A stretch of DNA of 64,000 nucleotides from Sphingobacterium sp. CZ-UAM (GCF_002000245.1 NZ_MTCM01000003.1:372001-436000); one strand, 5' to 3'. Numbered from the stretch's first letter, positions 8,504-17,654 are shown. A program made the numbers and translations. The notes: generated from the letters alone by a model not told the origin.

Positions 8504-9946
8504 ATGATGAATACGGAGAAAAAGGGAAATTACCGTTGGGTAATCTGCTCCCTACTATTTTTTGCTACTACGATCAATTATTTGGACCGTCAGGTACTTT
8601 CCTTGACCTGGAAAGATTTTATTAGCCCCGAATTCCATTGGACAAATACAGACTATGGCAATATTACAGCCTTATTTTCTATTTTTTATGCCATCAGTAT
8701 GCTTTTTGCAGGTCGCTTTGTAGATTGGATGGATACAAAAAAAGGATTTTTATGGGCTATTGGGGTTTGGTCTATCGGCGCCATATTGCACGCTTTTTGT
8801 GGCATCGCGACCTCCGGCATTGTCGCCGGTGAATGGTTTGTAGGCTTTGAAGGTGCAAAAGAAGCGATTTCTCATGTTAACAATGCTGGTCTCGTCATTA
8901 GCGTCAGTGTCAACTTATTTATCTTTGCCCGTTTTATACTCGCTGTTGGAGAGGCAGGAAACTTTCCCGCGGCAATCAAAGCTACCGCCGAGTACTTCCC
9001 AAAGAAAGATCGCGCCCTAGCGACAAGTATCTTCAATTCTGGTGCAACAATAGGCGCCTTGGCAGCTCCTTTAACCATTCCTGTCATCGCTGCACATTGG
9101 GGCTGGGAAATGTCATTCATTATTATTGGGGCCCTAGGATTTGTCTGGATGGGTTTCTGGATCTTCCTCTATAAAAAGCCGCACGAAAATCCGAAAGTAA
9201 ATGCAGCTGAATTGGCATACATTCATCAAGATGACCATGAACATCAAACAGAACAAACCGGAACAGTAAAACAACCAAGAACCACAATTTCCGAATGCTT
9301 GAAATACAAGCAAACATGGGCTTTTGTCTTCGGAAAATTTATGACAGACGGAGTTTGGTGGTTTTTCCTATTTTGGATGCCGGCCTATCTCTCCGCTGTA
9401 TACGATATAAAATCGTCCGATACAGAAGGGCAGTTGGCGATATTTGTACTCTATGCAATTACAATGCTTTCCATTTATGGAGGCTGGTTACCGACCTATT
9501 TCGTTGAGAAAAAAGGGATGAATGCCTATGAAGGCCGTATGAAAGCCATGCTTTTATTCGCTTTTGTACCATTAGTGGTTCTCTTTGCCCAACCATTGGG
9601 ACATATATCCTATTGGATACCTGTGATCCTGATCGGATTTGCAGGTGCGGCACACCAGTCATGGTCCGCTAATATTTTTTCGACAATCGGAGATGCCTTC
9701 CCAAAACGTTCCATTGCAACGGTTACCGGAATCGGTGGGCTTGCAGGTGGGGTTGGTGCTTTTATCATCAACAAAACATCGGGATGGTTATTCGATTATG
9801 CGAAGGAAACGCAAATGACCTTTATGGGTTTTAAAGGCGAAGAAGCGGGATATTTCATCATCTTCTCTTTTTGCGCGATTGCCTACTTGATTGCATGGAT
9901 CGTAATGAAAACACTAGTACCTAAACTTATTTTAATAAAAAATTAA
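8504..9946 (+). CDS. MFS hexuronate transporter (ACS family, ExuT-like)
   Basis: A 480-residue major facilitator permease with about 12 membrane segments and the anion:cation symporter opening TTINYLDRQVLSLTW. It has the family pattern RFILAVGEAGNFPAAIKATAEYFP after helix 3/4. Close relatives import glucuronate and galacturonate with protons. Between helices 3 and 4 there is an insertion of about 40 residues (roughly 108-145) compared with E. coli ExuT, common in Bacteroidota members. It begins 30 nt after eda, clearly the uptake arm of this cassette. Two ATGs lie in tandem (8504, 8507). Confidence 0.85.
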   Translation: MMNTEKKGNYRWVICSLLFFATTINYLDRQVLSLTWKDFISPEFHWTNTDYGNITALFSIFYAISMLFAGRFVDWMDTKKGFLWAIGVWSIGAILHAFCGIATSGIVAGEWFVGFEGAKEAISHVNNAGLVISVSVNLFIFARFILAVGEAGNFPAAIKATAEYFPKKDRALATSIFNSGATIGALAAPLTIPVIAAHWGWEMSFIIIGALGFVWMGFWIFLYKKPHENPKVNAAELAYIHQDDHEHQTEQTGTVKQPRTTISECLKYKQTWAFVFGKFMTDGVWWFFLFWMPAYLSAVYDIKSSDTEGQLAIFVLYAITMLSIYGGWLPTYFVEKKGMNAYEGRMKAMLLFAFVPLVVLFAQPLGHISYWIPVILIGFAGAAHQSWSANIFSTIGDAFPKRSIATVTGIGGLAGGVGAFIINKTSGWLFDYAKETQMTFMGFKGEEAGYFIIFSFCAIAYLIAWIVMKTLVPKLILIKN

Positions 9947-10019
9947 CATATATTGTAAAATTTATAGTATATTAGCAATATCATTACAAATATCAATCTA
10001 AACCATTTTTTAAAAAACA

Positions 10020-11639
10020 ATGAGCTTAAACTTAGAAGGTATCTTCTATGAGGAGAAAAACATTCCCGCAGAATTTACACTGGACGAACAGGTCGATCAA
10101 AGAGAGTTCCTTTCCAATGGAGAAATGATTTCTTGGACGGGTCAAGTAAACGAGGTATTTTCACCGATTTGTGTGAAGACCAAGGATGGCTTGAAACGTA
10201 AGCGCATCGGCAGCTTTCCTGTTTGTACAGAAAAAGAGTCCATCGAAGCCCTTGACGCTGCTGTACAAGCATACGACAACGGACGTGGAGAGTGGCCAAC
10301 AATGAGTGTTACCGATCGTATTACCTGTGTTGAAAATTTCACACAAAAGATGATTGCCAAGAAGGACATTGTTGTCAAGCTTATTATGTGGGAAATCGGC
10401 AAGTCTTATGCAGACTCTGTAAAGGAATTTGACCGCACAGTAGAATATATCTATGCGACAATCGATGCACTAAAAGATATAGACCGTGATTCATCACGTT
10501 TTCAAATTGAACAAGGTATTATTGCACAGATCAGAAGATCGCCTTTAGGTGTTGTCTTATGTATGGGGCCATTCAACTACCCGTTAAACGAAACGTTTAC
10601 GACATTGATCCCCGCATTGATCATGGGGAATACGCTGCTGTTCAAACCACCTAAACACGGAACGCTATTACATTACCCTCTATTAGAAGCCTTCAGAACA
10701 AGTTTTCCAAAAGGTGTAGTTAATACCATCTATGGTCGCGGCAACAAGATCGTGCCCAGCTTGATGCAATCCGGCAAGATCAATGTCCTAACTTTGATAG
10801 GATCCAGCCGTGTAGCTGACGAACTTAAAAAGTTACATCCAAAGGTGAATAGATTGCGTGCAATATTAGGATTAGATGCCAAAAATGCAGCAATTATTAC
10901 AAAAGATGCGGACTTAAACTTAGCCGTCTCGGAGACCGTATTGGGTTCACTATCTTTCAATGGACAGCGTTGTACAGCATTGAAGATAATCTATGTACAC
11001 CGGAGCTTAGCACAGGAATTTTTAAAACGCCTCTCTGCCGAAGTGAGCAAACTTAAATATGGGATGCCGTGGGAAAAAGGAGTTTCCTTAACACCGCTTC
11101 CAGAAGTTAATAAGCCGGCTTATCTGACGGAATGTATCGAAGATGCGAAAGCCTATGGTGCAAAAGTAGTGAACGAGAACGGCGGCCAGGTTGCCGAATC
11201 ATTTTTCTATCCGGCCATTGTCTATCCCGTGAATTCGCAGATGAAGCTTTATAGAGAAGAACAATTTGGACCTGTTATCCCTGTCGTGCCCTTTGATGAC
11301 CTAGAGGAGCCTATTGAATACCTTATCGGTTCATCACATGGACAACAGGTAAGTATTTTCAGCAATAATGCTGCTGTAGTCTCCTCCTTGATTGATCCAT
11401 TGGTCAATCAGGTAAGCCGTGTCAACATCAATTGCCAATGTCAGCGCGGTCCAGATACCTTCCCATTTACCGGAAGAAAAGATAGCGCCGAGGGAACATT
11501 ATCTGTGGTGGATGCTTTACGCTCCTTCTCCATCCGCTCTTTGGTGGCAGCCAAGTTTACCGAGGAAAACAAAAAGCTCCTAAATGAGATTGTCAGCGAA
11601 AATGAATCGAACTTCCTGAGTACAAAGTATATTTTTTAG
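10020..11639 (+). CDS. gapN: NADP-dependent non-phosphorylating glyceraldehyde-3-phosphate dehydrogenase (GapN-like ALDH)
   Basis: An aldehyde dehydrogenase superfamily protein of 539 residues, closest in motifs to the ALDH11/GapN group (GSLSFNGQRCTALK; nucleophile Cys318; FNYPLNETFTTLIPALIMGN). GapN oxidises glyceraldehyde 3-phosphate directly to 3-phosphoglycerate, making NADPH and bypassing the ATP-yielding step. The N-terminus is some 50 residues longer than streptococcal GapN. The general-base Glu expected 34 residues before the Cys (ELGGK motif) is Gly284; the segment reads LGLDAK with Asp286 nearby. It sits 73 nt behind the transporter and ends at a strong terminator. Its position after eda, which makes G3P, supports the assignment; another aldehyde is possible. 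Confidence 0.8.
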   Translation: MSLNLEGIFYEEKNIPAEFTLDEQVDQREFLSNGEMISWTGQVNEVFSPICVKTKDGLKRKRIGSFPVCTEKESIEALDAAVQAYDNGRGEWPTMSVTDRITCVENFTQKMIAKKDIVVKLIMWEIGKSYADSVKEFDRTVEYIYATIDALKDIDRDSSRFQIEQGIIAQIRRSPLGVVLCMGPFNYPLNETFTTLIPALIMGNTLLFKPPKHGTLLHYPLLEAFRTSFPKGVVNTIYGRGNKIVPSLMQSGKINVLTLIGSSRVADELKKLHPKVNRLRAILGLDAKNAAIITKDADLNLAVSETVLGSLSFNGQRCTALKIIYVHRSLAQEFLKRLSAEVSKLKYGMPWEKGVSLTPLPEVNKPAYLTECIEDAKAYGAKVVNENGGQVAESFFYPAIVYPVNSQMKLYREEQFGPVIPVVPFDDLEEPIEYLIGSSHGQQVSIFSNNAAVVSSLIDPLVNQVSRVNINCQCQRGPDTFPFTGRKDSAEGTLSVVDALRSFSIRSLVAAKFTEENKKLLNEIVSENESNFLSTKYIF

Positions 11640-11654
11640 TAGTTAGTATAAACC

Positions 11655-11693
11655 AAAAGAGGGCGTCCATTTAATTGGACTGCCCTCTTTTTT
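11655..11693. terminator. Bidirectional intrinsic terminator between gapN and the barrel gene
   Basis: The arms AAAGAGGGCGTCC and GGACTGCCCTCTTT pair with a single bulged base around an 8-nt loop. T-runs follow the stem in both directions, so it can end both convergent transcripts. Confidence 0.85.
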
Positions 11694-11718
11694 GTTACCA
11701 TATATTTTATTAAGCTTT

Positions 11719-14142
11719 CTATTGAGCCCGATCTTTCTCTTCGTTGCTCGTGTCTTTTTTACGATAATTGTTTTTAAGATTACCAAATTTATACGAGTAG
11801 GTCAATCGTACTACCCTACGATCTTGATATTGCCTGATCTTGGAATCAAATGAACCAAAAGTAGTAATCAGGTTTTGATTGCCAGTATTGAACAAGTCGC
11901 TCACAGCCAATTTCAACGAACTTCGTTGGTCCTTAAATGTTTTGGTCGCACCGACTTCCATATCCCATCGCCCTTCTAGATCGTATACACTATATTTGAA
12001 AGGTGAAAAATAGCGTAAATTGACATTGGCAGTAAGGCTCTTATTTAATTTTAGCGTATGCATAGAATTCGCCTGAAGAAGAAATGATTTTCTTTTTACC
12101 GGAATACCGGAAATCATACCATCAAAATCAAAGTAAATCCCAGTGATGTTATTATTCATGCTCCAGATTTTCGATACCGTCACAGGAATATTAAGGTTTA
12201 AATAGGAAGTCAGATTCCTTCCTAAATTTTCCCGAATAACCCAGGTTTCACCTTTGATCGAATCCTGCCCCATACTTTCTACAATTGCATCTTTCACATC
12301 ATTGACACCAAGTGTAATGTTATAACGCTGCAATAGGGTGTAGTTCAACGTGAACTCATTGGAAAATTGCGGATTTAAATATGGATTTCCACGTTCAAAA
12401 GTCAACTTGTCAATATAATAATCAAATGGATTCAACTGTCGATAATTGGGACGTGTCACTTTTCGGGTATAACCTAATGACAATATATGATTTTCGTGGA
12501 GCGAATAGGTCAGGTTAGCGTTGGGAAAAAATTGAAAATAATCACGTTTCACGCGCTTGCCCTTCGTTAAAGAGTTTCCGTCCGACATGGTATACTCCCC
12601 ACGTAAACCAGCTTTCAGGCTCCACTTACCGATACTGGTATTATAATCCAGATAGCCCGCCACGATTTGCTCTTTATAGATAAAATGATTTGTGCGAGTT
12701 GTATCATTTATCCAGGCGTCTTTCTGCTGAGAGTCTTTTTGTAGTTTTTCGAAAAGCAGATCATTGTCAGACTTTACATTCGAATACTTAGCGCCCATCT
12801 CCAGCTTTGACTTCTTGGATAAGGGATGTTCATAATCCAATTTAGCCACGTAGATATCAATTCCGATGGGCATTCCGCTACGTTCATTCTCCAATGGACC
12901 AATTGGCTTCATAGATGGATCAAAATATTGATTGCGATAAGTAACACGTTTACTGCTCCTAAATTTGCTCCAGTCCAGATCAACAGTCAGTTTCCGTCCA
13001 TTGGAATCTATTTTAAACTCATTGCTTAGATTCGCTGAATACCGGTCAAACAGTTCTTTGAAAGAGGAAGATGACATCAATATCGTGTCATATACCGACA
13101 TACTATTTCCTATATTAGTCCTACTATCATTATCATTATATTCCGTATTATTCGACCCATTGAATTGTAGCGTCATAGTGTTTCTTGGAGATGTTTTTTG
13201 TTCAACACCAAACCTGTAAGAATGATTGCGTTCGTCTTCATTCAATGTTGACTTTTGCTCGAAATATTTCTTTTTGCCATCATTCTGTATAACGCGATCA
13301 ATAAAAAGCTTTCGATAAGCTTTCTCATCAGAATAGGCATACGAGCCAAACAATGTTGTATTATTCTTTTTGTAATTCAACGAAAGGGAGCTGTTTCCTC
13401 TGAATTTTTCACCGTGCCCAGCTGTCAGGTTAAAGGTTCCATTAAACCCCTCCATTCGGTTCTTCTTGAGAACAATATTGATCGTTCCCACAGCACCTTC
13501 AGCATCGTCTTTTGCTGATCTACTTGTAATGACTTCGACAGATTTAATTTGATTTCCATCTGTACTTTTCAGAAAATTAAGCAATTGCTCACCAGACATG
13601 TAGGTCTGTCGTCCATCAATAGTGACCGCTACACCCGATTGCCCCATCAGTTGCAAATTATTATTGTTGTCAAGACTAACTCCTGGCGCCCGCTGTACAA
13701 TATCCAACGCGTTGTTACCTGCCGCTAATGGGGAGTTCTCCACGTTTAAGATCAGCTTTCCAGGTTTACTTTCCACCATAGGACGTTTACCTTCCACAGT
13801 AACTTCCTGCAATTTTCGGTTATCAGCATTCAGCTGAATCACCGAAAGTGAATGATCGGACTTATCGATAGCAAATGAACCGCTTCGATTTGAGGTATAC
13901 CCTACCATCTTCGCTTCAACGAGATAACTTCCCGGCCCCACATCCGTAAACTGGTATTCTCCAGATTCATTCGTCACGACAGCTTTTAGGACAACAGCGG
14001 AATTAACCTTCATCAGATAGGCTGTTGCCAAGGGTAAGGGTACATTATCCGCGGATTGCACTTTCCCTGTAACCTTCACCTGTGCATGGACAAAGGAAAT
14101 AAACAGCAAATTTAACAGTAAGAAGTAAAAACACTTTTTCAT
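11719..14142 (-). CDS. Outer-membrane beta-barrel protein, TonB-dependent-receptor-like
   Basis: About 807 residues from the ATG at 14140-14142, with a signal peptide (MKKCFYFLLLNLLFISFVHA). Then comes a carboxypeptidase-regulatory-like Ig domain (about 22-105), a plug domain (VEGKRPMVESKPGKLILNV to SRSAKDDAEGAVGTINIVLKK) and a long C-terminal beta-barrel of the OMP_b-brl_3 type. These Bacteroidota proteins are poorly characterised relatives of TonB receptors; the ligand is unknown and no SusD partner is adjacent. The start upstream in frame lacks a signal peptide at its N-terminus, so this ATG is better. It is transcribed in the same direction as padR-pspC, 148 nt downstream with a hairpin between. 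Confidence 0.8.
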   Translation of the reverse strand: MKKCFYFLLLNLLFISFVHAQVKVTGKVQSADNVPLPLATAYLMKVNSAVVLKAVVTNESGEYQFTDVGPGSYLVEAKMVGYTSNRSGSFAIDKSDHSLSVIQLNADNRKLQEVTVEGKRPMVESKPGKLILNVENSPLAAGNNALDIVQRAPGVSLDNNNNLQLMGQSGVAVTIDGRQTYMSGEQLLNFLKSTDGNQIKSVEVITSRSAKDDAEGAVGTINIVLKKNRMEGFNGTFNLTAGHGEKFRGNSSLSLNYKKNNTTLFGSYAYSDEKAYRKLFIDRVIQNDGKKKYFEQKSTLNEDERNHSYRFGVEQKTSPRNTMTLQFNGSNNTEYNDNDSRTNIGNSMSVYDTILMSSSSFKELFDRYSANLSNEFKIDSNGRKLTVDLDWSKFRSSKRVTYRNQYFDPSMKPIGPLENERSGMPIGIDIYVAKLDYEHPLSKKSKLEMGAKYSNVKSDNDLLFEKLQKDSQQKDAWINDTTRTNHFIYKEQIVAGYLDYNTSIGKWSLKAGLRGEYTMSDGNSLTKGKRVKRDYFQFFPNANLTYSLHENHILSLGYTRKVTRPNYRQLNPFDYYIDKLTFERGNPYLNPQFSNEFTLNYTLLQRYNITLGVNDVKDAIVESMGQDSIKGETWVIRENLGRNLTSYLNLNIPVTVSKIWSMNNNITGIYFDFDGMISGIPVKRKSFLLQANSMHTLKLNKSLTANVNLRYFSPFKYSVYDLEGRWDMEVGATKTFKDQRSSLKLAVSDLFNTGNQNLITTFGSFDSKIRQYQDRRVVRLTYSYKFGNLKNNYRKKDTSNEEKDRAQ

Positions 14143-14255
14143 TGGAATAATCAATTTTATGGCAATGAAGCTCCTATGAGGCAAATTTTCATCTGACTTT
14201 GCAGATTAAATAAGCTCATGCAGGGTTCATAATGGTATTGGCTTGTATAATTTGC

Positions 14256-14278
14256 CTTCCGCTCCACTGGAGCGGAAG
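14256..14278. other. Near-perfect hairpin between pspC and the barrel gene
   Basis: CTTCCGCTCC and GGAGCGGAAG form a 10-bp stem around ACT. On the minus strand no T-run follows, so it is not a classical terminator for padR-pspC. It may be an RNA processing or stability element; on the plus strand ACTTTT follows. Confidence 0.45.
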
Positions 14279-14290
14279 ACTTTTAAAGAT

Positions 14291-15961
14291 TTATTTCTTT
14301 TTTATCTGAACAGACACACCGTCTTTTTTCGCATTGATGATCGTATCCCTACGAATTACAATGGATGTATCAGCAATAACAATATGATTGCTATCCGAAT
14401 CAACAGTTTCTTCTTCCTCAGATTCCTTTTCTGGCAAGGCACATTTCACACCGAGCGAAGTCACCACAAATTCGACATCTCTTACATCCCTTAAATCTTT
14501 ATTGTATCGGTCGCGGCAATCGTAAAATGAGATGTCACGCAACTTATCCTCCAGATTATCATTGATCACCAGTTTGGTACCTACAGGCAAAAACAACGTT
14601 ACATTTACCTCTTGATCCCGATAACGCTCACCCTCACTCAACTGGAATGCATTATCAAAAATCAGTGCAGTTGAATCTTGTTTAAGAGTATAATTGATTT
14701 TGGCAGCCCTATCCGTAGCCACTTTATACGTATTTCCTTTGGCAGAATATTCATAGCGCACATAGGGAGCCTGCAAAGAATCAATACGTTCGATACGGAT
14801 CCGAATATCACGCTTCAGATAAGACGAAAAGTTATCACTTTGTATTCCTAGGCCACTTTTAACACCATTTTTTAAACGGATTACCCGAATATCATTTTCA
14901 CTTAAAAAGTATACAGACTGTTTTTGCAAAGGCTTTTCTTCGACAATGGTACTCGACTCTCTAAATTCTTTTGCCACTGAAGTCGAATAATAGATAATCG
15001 CTCCTATAGACGCCAACCACACTACGAAAAGCGTTGTTGTCAGATAATTATTCATTGGCTTCTTTTCAAAAAGAACACGTAAAAGCAAGTAAAATAAGCC
15101 CGCAAGAGGAATAAATATCGACAAAAAGCCTGCAATCAAAGCAAATGGCACATCACTGGGCTCCATTAAATAGAATGGACCAGAGTCATCCATTACATCA
15201 GGAATCACATTCACGATGGCTAATGCAAAGAATATTAATCCGATAATCAATCCAATAAGCGTTGCCCCGACAAGGATAACAAAAAAGACGCCGATGGCTT
15301 TTACTATGATTTGCAATAGTTTGGTCACTCCGTCTCCGGTCCGATCCAGTCCACGTGAAAAGGTATCCCGCACACCGCTCATTTCCTCATCAAAAGAACG
15401 TTTAAAATTCTGAATATTGGGTGCTTCACCACGCATTTCCATTTTATCTGCCCTAGTAATCGCTGGCGGCATCACAATCCAAAGGATTACATACACCAAA
15501 AGGCCCGATCCACCAATAATGACAAACAGTGCAAAAAGTAGTCTAACCCATTTGGCCTCAATACCGAAAAAATGTCCCAAACCGCTACATACCCCACTAA
15601 AAACCCGGTCATCAGGATCACGCATTAGTTTTTTACCGACCTTAAAACCGTCAGAATTCCTCTCACGGCGGAAAGAAGCATAATCGTCCTGATCCTCCGA
15701 TTCGAAGTCACTCACCCTGCCCATCTGATCAATAACGGCATTGACATCTTCCATATTGAGAACCTCTTTACTTCCTGCCTGGATCTTCTCTGTAAACATC
15801 TCAGAAATACGGTTCTCAATATCTTCTAAAATCTCACGGCTATCTTCCGACTGACCGAAATGCTTCTGTATATCAATCATGTACGACCGCAGTACCTCAT
15901 AGGCATCCTCCTCAATGTGGAAGACGATGCTATTTATATTGATAATTATTGTCTTATTCAT
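14291..15961 (-). CDS. PspC-domain membrane protein with N-terminal helical sensor-like region
   Basis: About 556 residues from the ATG at 15959-15961. Residues 1-85 are a helical region (SYMIDIQKHFGQSEDSREI, then LEDIENRISEMF) that resembles the HAAS-type domains encoded next to PadR regulators. Residues 112-168 are a PspC domain (RVFSGVCSGLGHFFGI, then VILWIVMPP) with a membrane helix. Three further hydrophobic segments follow, then a soluble C-terminal part of about 210 residues rich in beta strands. PspC proteins take part in envelope stress signalling. The gene overlaps the end of padR by 8 bp, so the two are translationally linked and likely act together. The role here is inferred. Confidence 0.8.
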   Translation of the reverse strand: MNKTIIININSIVFHIEEDAYEVLRSYMIDIQKHFGQSEDSREILEDIENRISEMFTEKIQAGSKEVLNMEDVNAVIDQMGRVSDFESEDQDDYASFRRERNSDGFKVGKKLMRDPDDRVFSGVCSGLGHFFGIEAKWVRLLFALFVIIGGSGLLVYVILWIVMPPAITRADKMEMRGEAPNIQNFKRSFDEEMSGVRDTFSRGLDRTGDGVTKLLQIIVKAIGVFFVILVGATLIGLIIGLIFFALAIVNVIPDVMDDSGPFYLMEPSDVPFALIAGFLSIFIPLAGLFYLLLRVLFEKKPMNNYLTTTLFVVWLASIGAIIYYSTSVAKEFRESSTIVEEKPLQKQSVYFLSENDIRVIRLKNGVKSGLGIQSDNFSSYLKRDIRIRIERIDSLQAPYVRYEYSAKGNTYKVATDRAAKINYTLKQDSTALIFDNAFQLSEGERYRDQEVNVTLFLPVGTKLVINDNLEDKLRDISFYDCRDRYNKDLRDVRDVEFVVTSLGVKCALPEKESEEEETVDSDSNHIVIADTSIVIRRDTIINAKKDGVSVQIKKK

Positions 15962-16325
15962 CGCTATTGTCTTTAACTGGTTTAGTTGAATCATCGTTTC
16001 TACCTACCAATGATGTGTTTACAGCAAACACCAATTCATTCCAGGTAACATCCAATCTGGAAAGGACATCAAGCCCTTCTTGGGTAATTTCATAATATTT
16101 TCTAGGCGGACCTGAAGTCGATTCCTTCCATATATAGCTTAACAGGCCATTGTTCTTCAGACGTGTTAAAAGCGGATATAAGGTTCCTTCCACAACCAAC
16201 AATTGAGCTTTCTTCAGTTCGCTGATAATATCGGAGGCATAAATTTCTCCTCGAGAAATTATGGATAGGATACAATATTCAAGTATCCCCTTCCTCATTT
16301 GGATTTGTGTATTTTCAGCTATCAT
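15954..16325 (-). CDS. PadR family transcriptional regulator
   Basis: A small winged-helix repressor of 123 residues (start ATG 16323-16325). The PadR pattern is clear: MRKGILEYCILSIISRGEIYAS, then VVEGTLYPLLTRLKNNGLLSY with the wing ending GPPRKYYEITQEG. PadR proteins bind dyad operators as dimers and usually repress their own operon. Here a 28-bp dyad overlaps the promoter just upstream (16342-16369), and the downstream partner is the PspC protein. The inducer is unknown. Confidence 0.9.
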   Translation of the reverse strand: MIAENTQIQMRKGILEYCILSIISRGEIYASDIISELKKAQLLVVEGTLYPLLTRLKNNGLLSYIWKESTSGPPRKYYEITQEGLDVLSRLDVTWNELVFAVNTSLVGRNDDSTKPVKDNSDE

Positions 16326-16332
16326 AACAATA

Positions 16333-16364
16333 CAAAGATATATGTATTTTATGGTACCATGCAA
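16333..16364 (-). promoter_or_regulatory. Promoter of padR-pspC
   Basis: Minus-strand -7 box TATCTTTG (16333-16340) with a TTG (16362-16364) 21 nt upstream as a -33 element. The -7 box ends only 7 nt from the padR ATG, so the leader would be about 4 nt or absent. Confidence 0.6.
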
Positions 16365-16369
16365 TACAT
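16342..16369. promoter_or_regulatory. Probable PadR operator (28-bp dyad)
   Basis: ATGTATT and AATACAT flank a perfect 10-bp palindrome ATGGTACCAT symmetrically, leaving two bases on each side. A further copy of GTACCAT follows at 16371-16377. The dyad covers the spacer of the padR promoter. The ATGT...ACAT outer half-sites are those typical of PadR operators. Confidence 0.65.
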
Positions 16370-16480
16370 AGTACCATATAAAACAAAATAAATATAATAA
16401 TACACTGATAATCAGTATAATAATTTTTTAAAATTATTTAAATTTCATTTCTGTCAGGAAATTTTTGGATATTTATCCTC

Positions 16481-16864
16481 ATGATTAAAATCCTACTGGA
16501 CTATAAATGGTGTTTTATTTGGGCCATCATAGTTATTGTTTTATGTACGCTCCCCGGAAATAATTTTGATACAGTGCCTAGCTACCCCGGCATGGATAAA
16601 CTTGTTCATGCAGGTATGTTTTTCGTTTTCTGTACACTCCTGTATAACGGTGTTATACAACAATTTAGAGGAAAACCAACACGTTGGCTCCCGATTTTCG
16701 TTGTATCTTTCCTAGGCTTTTCATTTGCTGGTTTAACGGAATTACTTCAGCTTTATATTTTTACTTACCGTAGTGGTGATTGGTGGGATTTATTTGCTGA
16801 TTCCGTGGGCATCGGTATGGCGGGATTTGCTTATCTATTGAACTACGTAAACAGAAGAGTTTAG
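16481..16864 (+). CDS. VanZ-like family membrane protein
   Basis: A 127-residue protein with about four membrane helices and the VanZ-family pattern: CTLPGNNF after helix 1, MDKLVHAGMFFVFCTLLYNG, GLTELLQLYI and SGDWWDLFADSVGIGMAG. VanZ itself gives low-level teicoplanin resistance, but most family members have unknown roles. It is a single gene, divergent from padR and convergent with comF. Confidence 0.8.
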   Translation: MIKILLDYKWCFIWAIIVIVLCTLPGNNFDTVPSYPGMDKLVHAGMFFVFCTLLYNGVIQQFRGKPTRWLPIFVVSFLGFSFAGLTELLQLYIFTYRSGDWWDLFADSVGIGMAGFAYLLNYVNRRV

Positions 16865-16952
16865 AAGATTTTCTTCATGTACCAAGAATCATTTGTTAAT
16901 TTTTTATAGCGCTAGAATCGACCATCGCTTCATCAAGGGCTGTCAAAGGAAA

Positions 16953-17654
16953 TTATTGGGCACGAGCCAAAGTCGCCACCGATACCTTACATCCTAACGA
17001 TTCCTGCAGCGTAAGTGTAGCCGAAACGATTGTCGCACCGGTTGTTAGCACATCATCAACAAGTAAAACATGTTCACCCAGCGGCTGTGAGAGCTGTGTA
17101 CAGACAAATACATCTTCTACATTTTCATAGCGTGCTAGGCGATCTTTACCTGTTTGGGTCATGGTCGCCCGTTCACGTTTCAGAACATCTTCCCGCAAAG
17201 GAATATGCATTGCTCGAGACAGACCTCGTCCAAAATATGCCGATTGGTTATATCCTCTTTTCCTGAGTTTACTCTTGTGTAAGGGAATTGGAACAATCGC
17301 TGATAAACCGCGATATAGCTCCGATTCAAGCAGTTTGAGTCCATACTGGTAACCAAAATATTCGGCCAAAAAGGGTTGATTATTGTATTTAATCTGATAA
17401 ATTAAATGCTCCACACGGCTTCCCTTTTGTAAGAGCATAAAAGAGCAAGCCTCTTCGATTGGGGCCTTCCCCCAAAGCTGCCTGGCAGTATCGTTATCCG
17501 GATAGGTATGAAAATTGGTGTAAGGCAAATGGAAATCACAGGCAATACAGATATATTTTTCCTGATATTTAAGCGCACAACCGCAGCACGCACATTCCTT
17601 GGGAAAGAATATGGCGACAAAATCGGCCAGAATATTTCGTAGATCAAATTGCAT
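16953..17654 (-). CDS. ComF family phosphoribosyltransferase-like protein
   Basis: A 233-residue ComF/GntX-type protein. It has a four-Cys zinc-binding start (C21, C24, C36, C39), the ComF linker (YQIKYNNQPFLAEYFG, VPIPLHKSKLRKRGYNQS) and the PRPP-binding loop VLLVDDVLTTGAT near residue 200. In naturally transformable bacteria ComF acts in DNA uptake; elsewhere the role is unknown. The ATG at 17652-17654 is chosen over an in-frame TTG 11 codons upstream. It follows rlmN by 42 nt in the same direction. Confidence 0.85.
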   Translation of the reverse strand: MQFDLRNILADFVAIFFPKECACCGCALKYQEKYICIACDFHLPYTNFHTYPDNDTARQLWGKAPIEEACSFMLLQKGSRVEHLIYQIKYNNQPFLAEYFGYQYGLKLLESELYRGLSAIVPIPLHKSKLRKRGYNQSAYFGRGLSRAMHIPLREDVLKRERATMTQTGKDRLARYENVEDVFVCTQLSQPLGEHVLLVDDVLTTGATIVSATLTLQESLGCKVSVATLARAQ

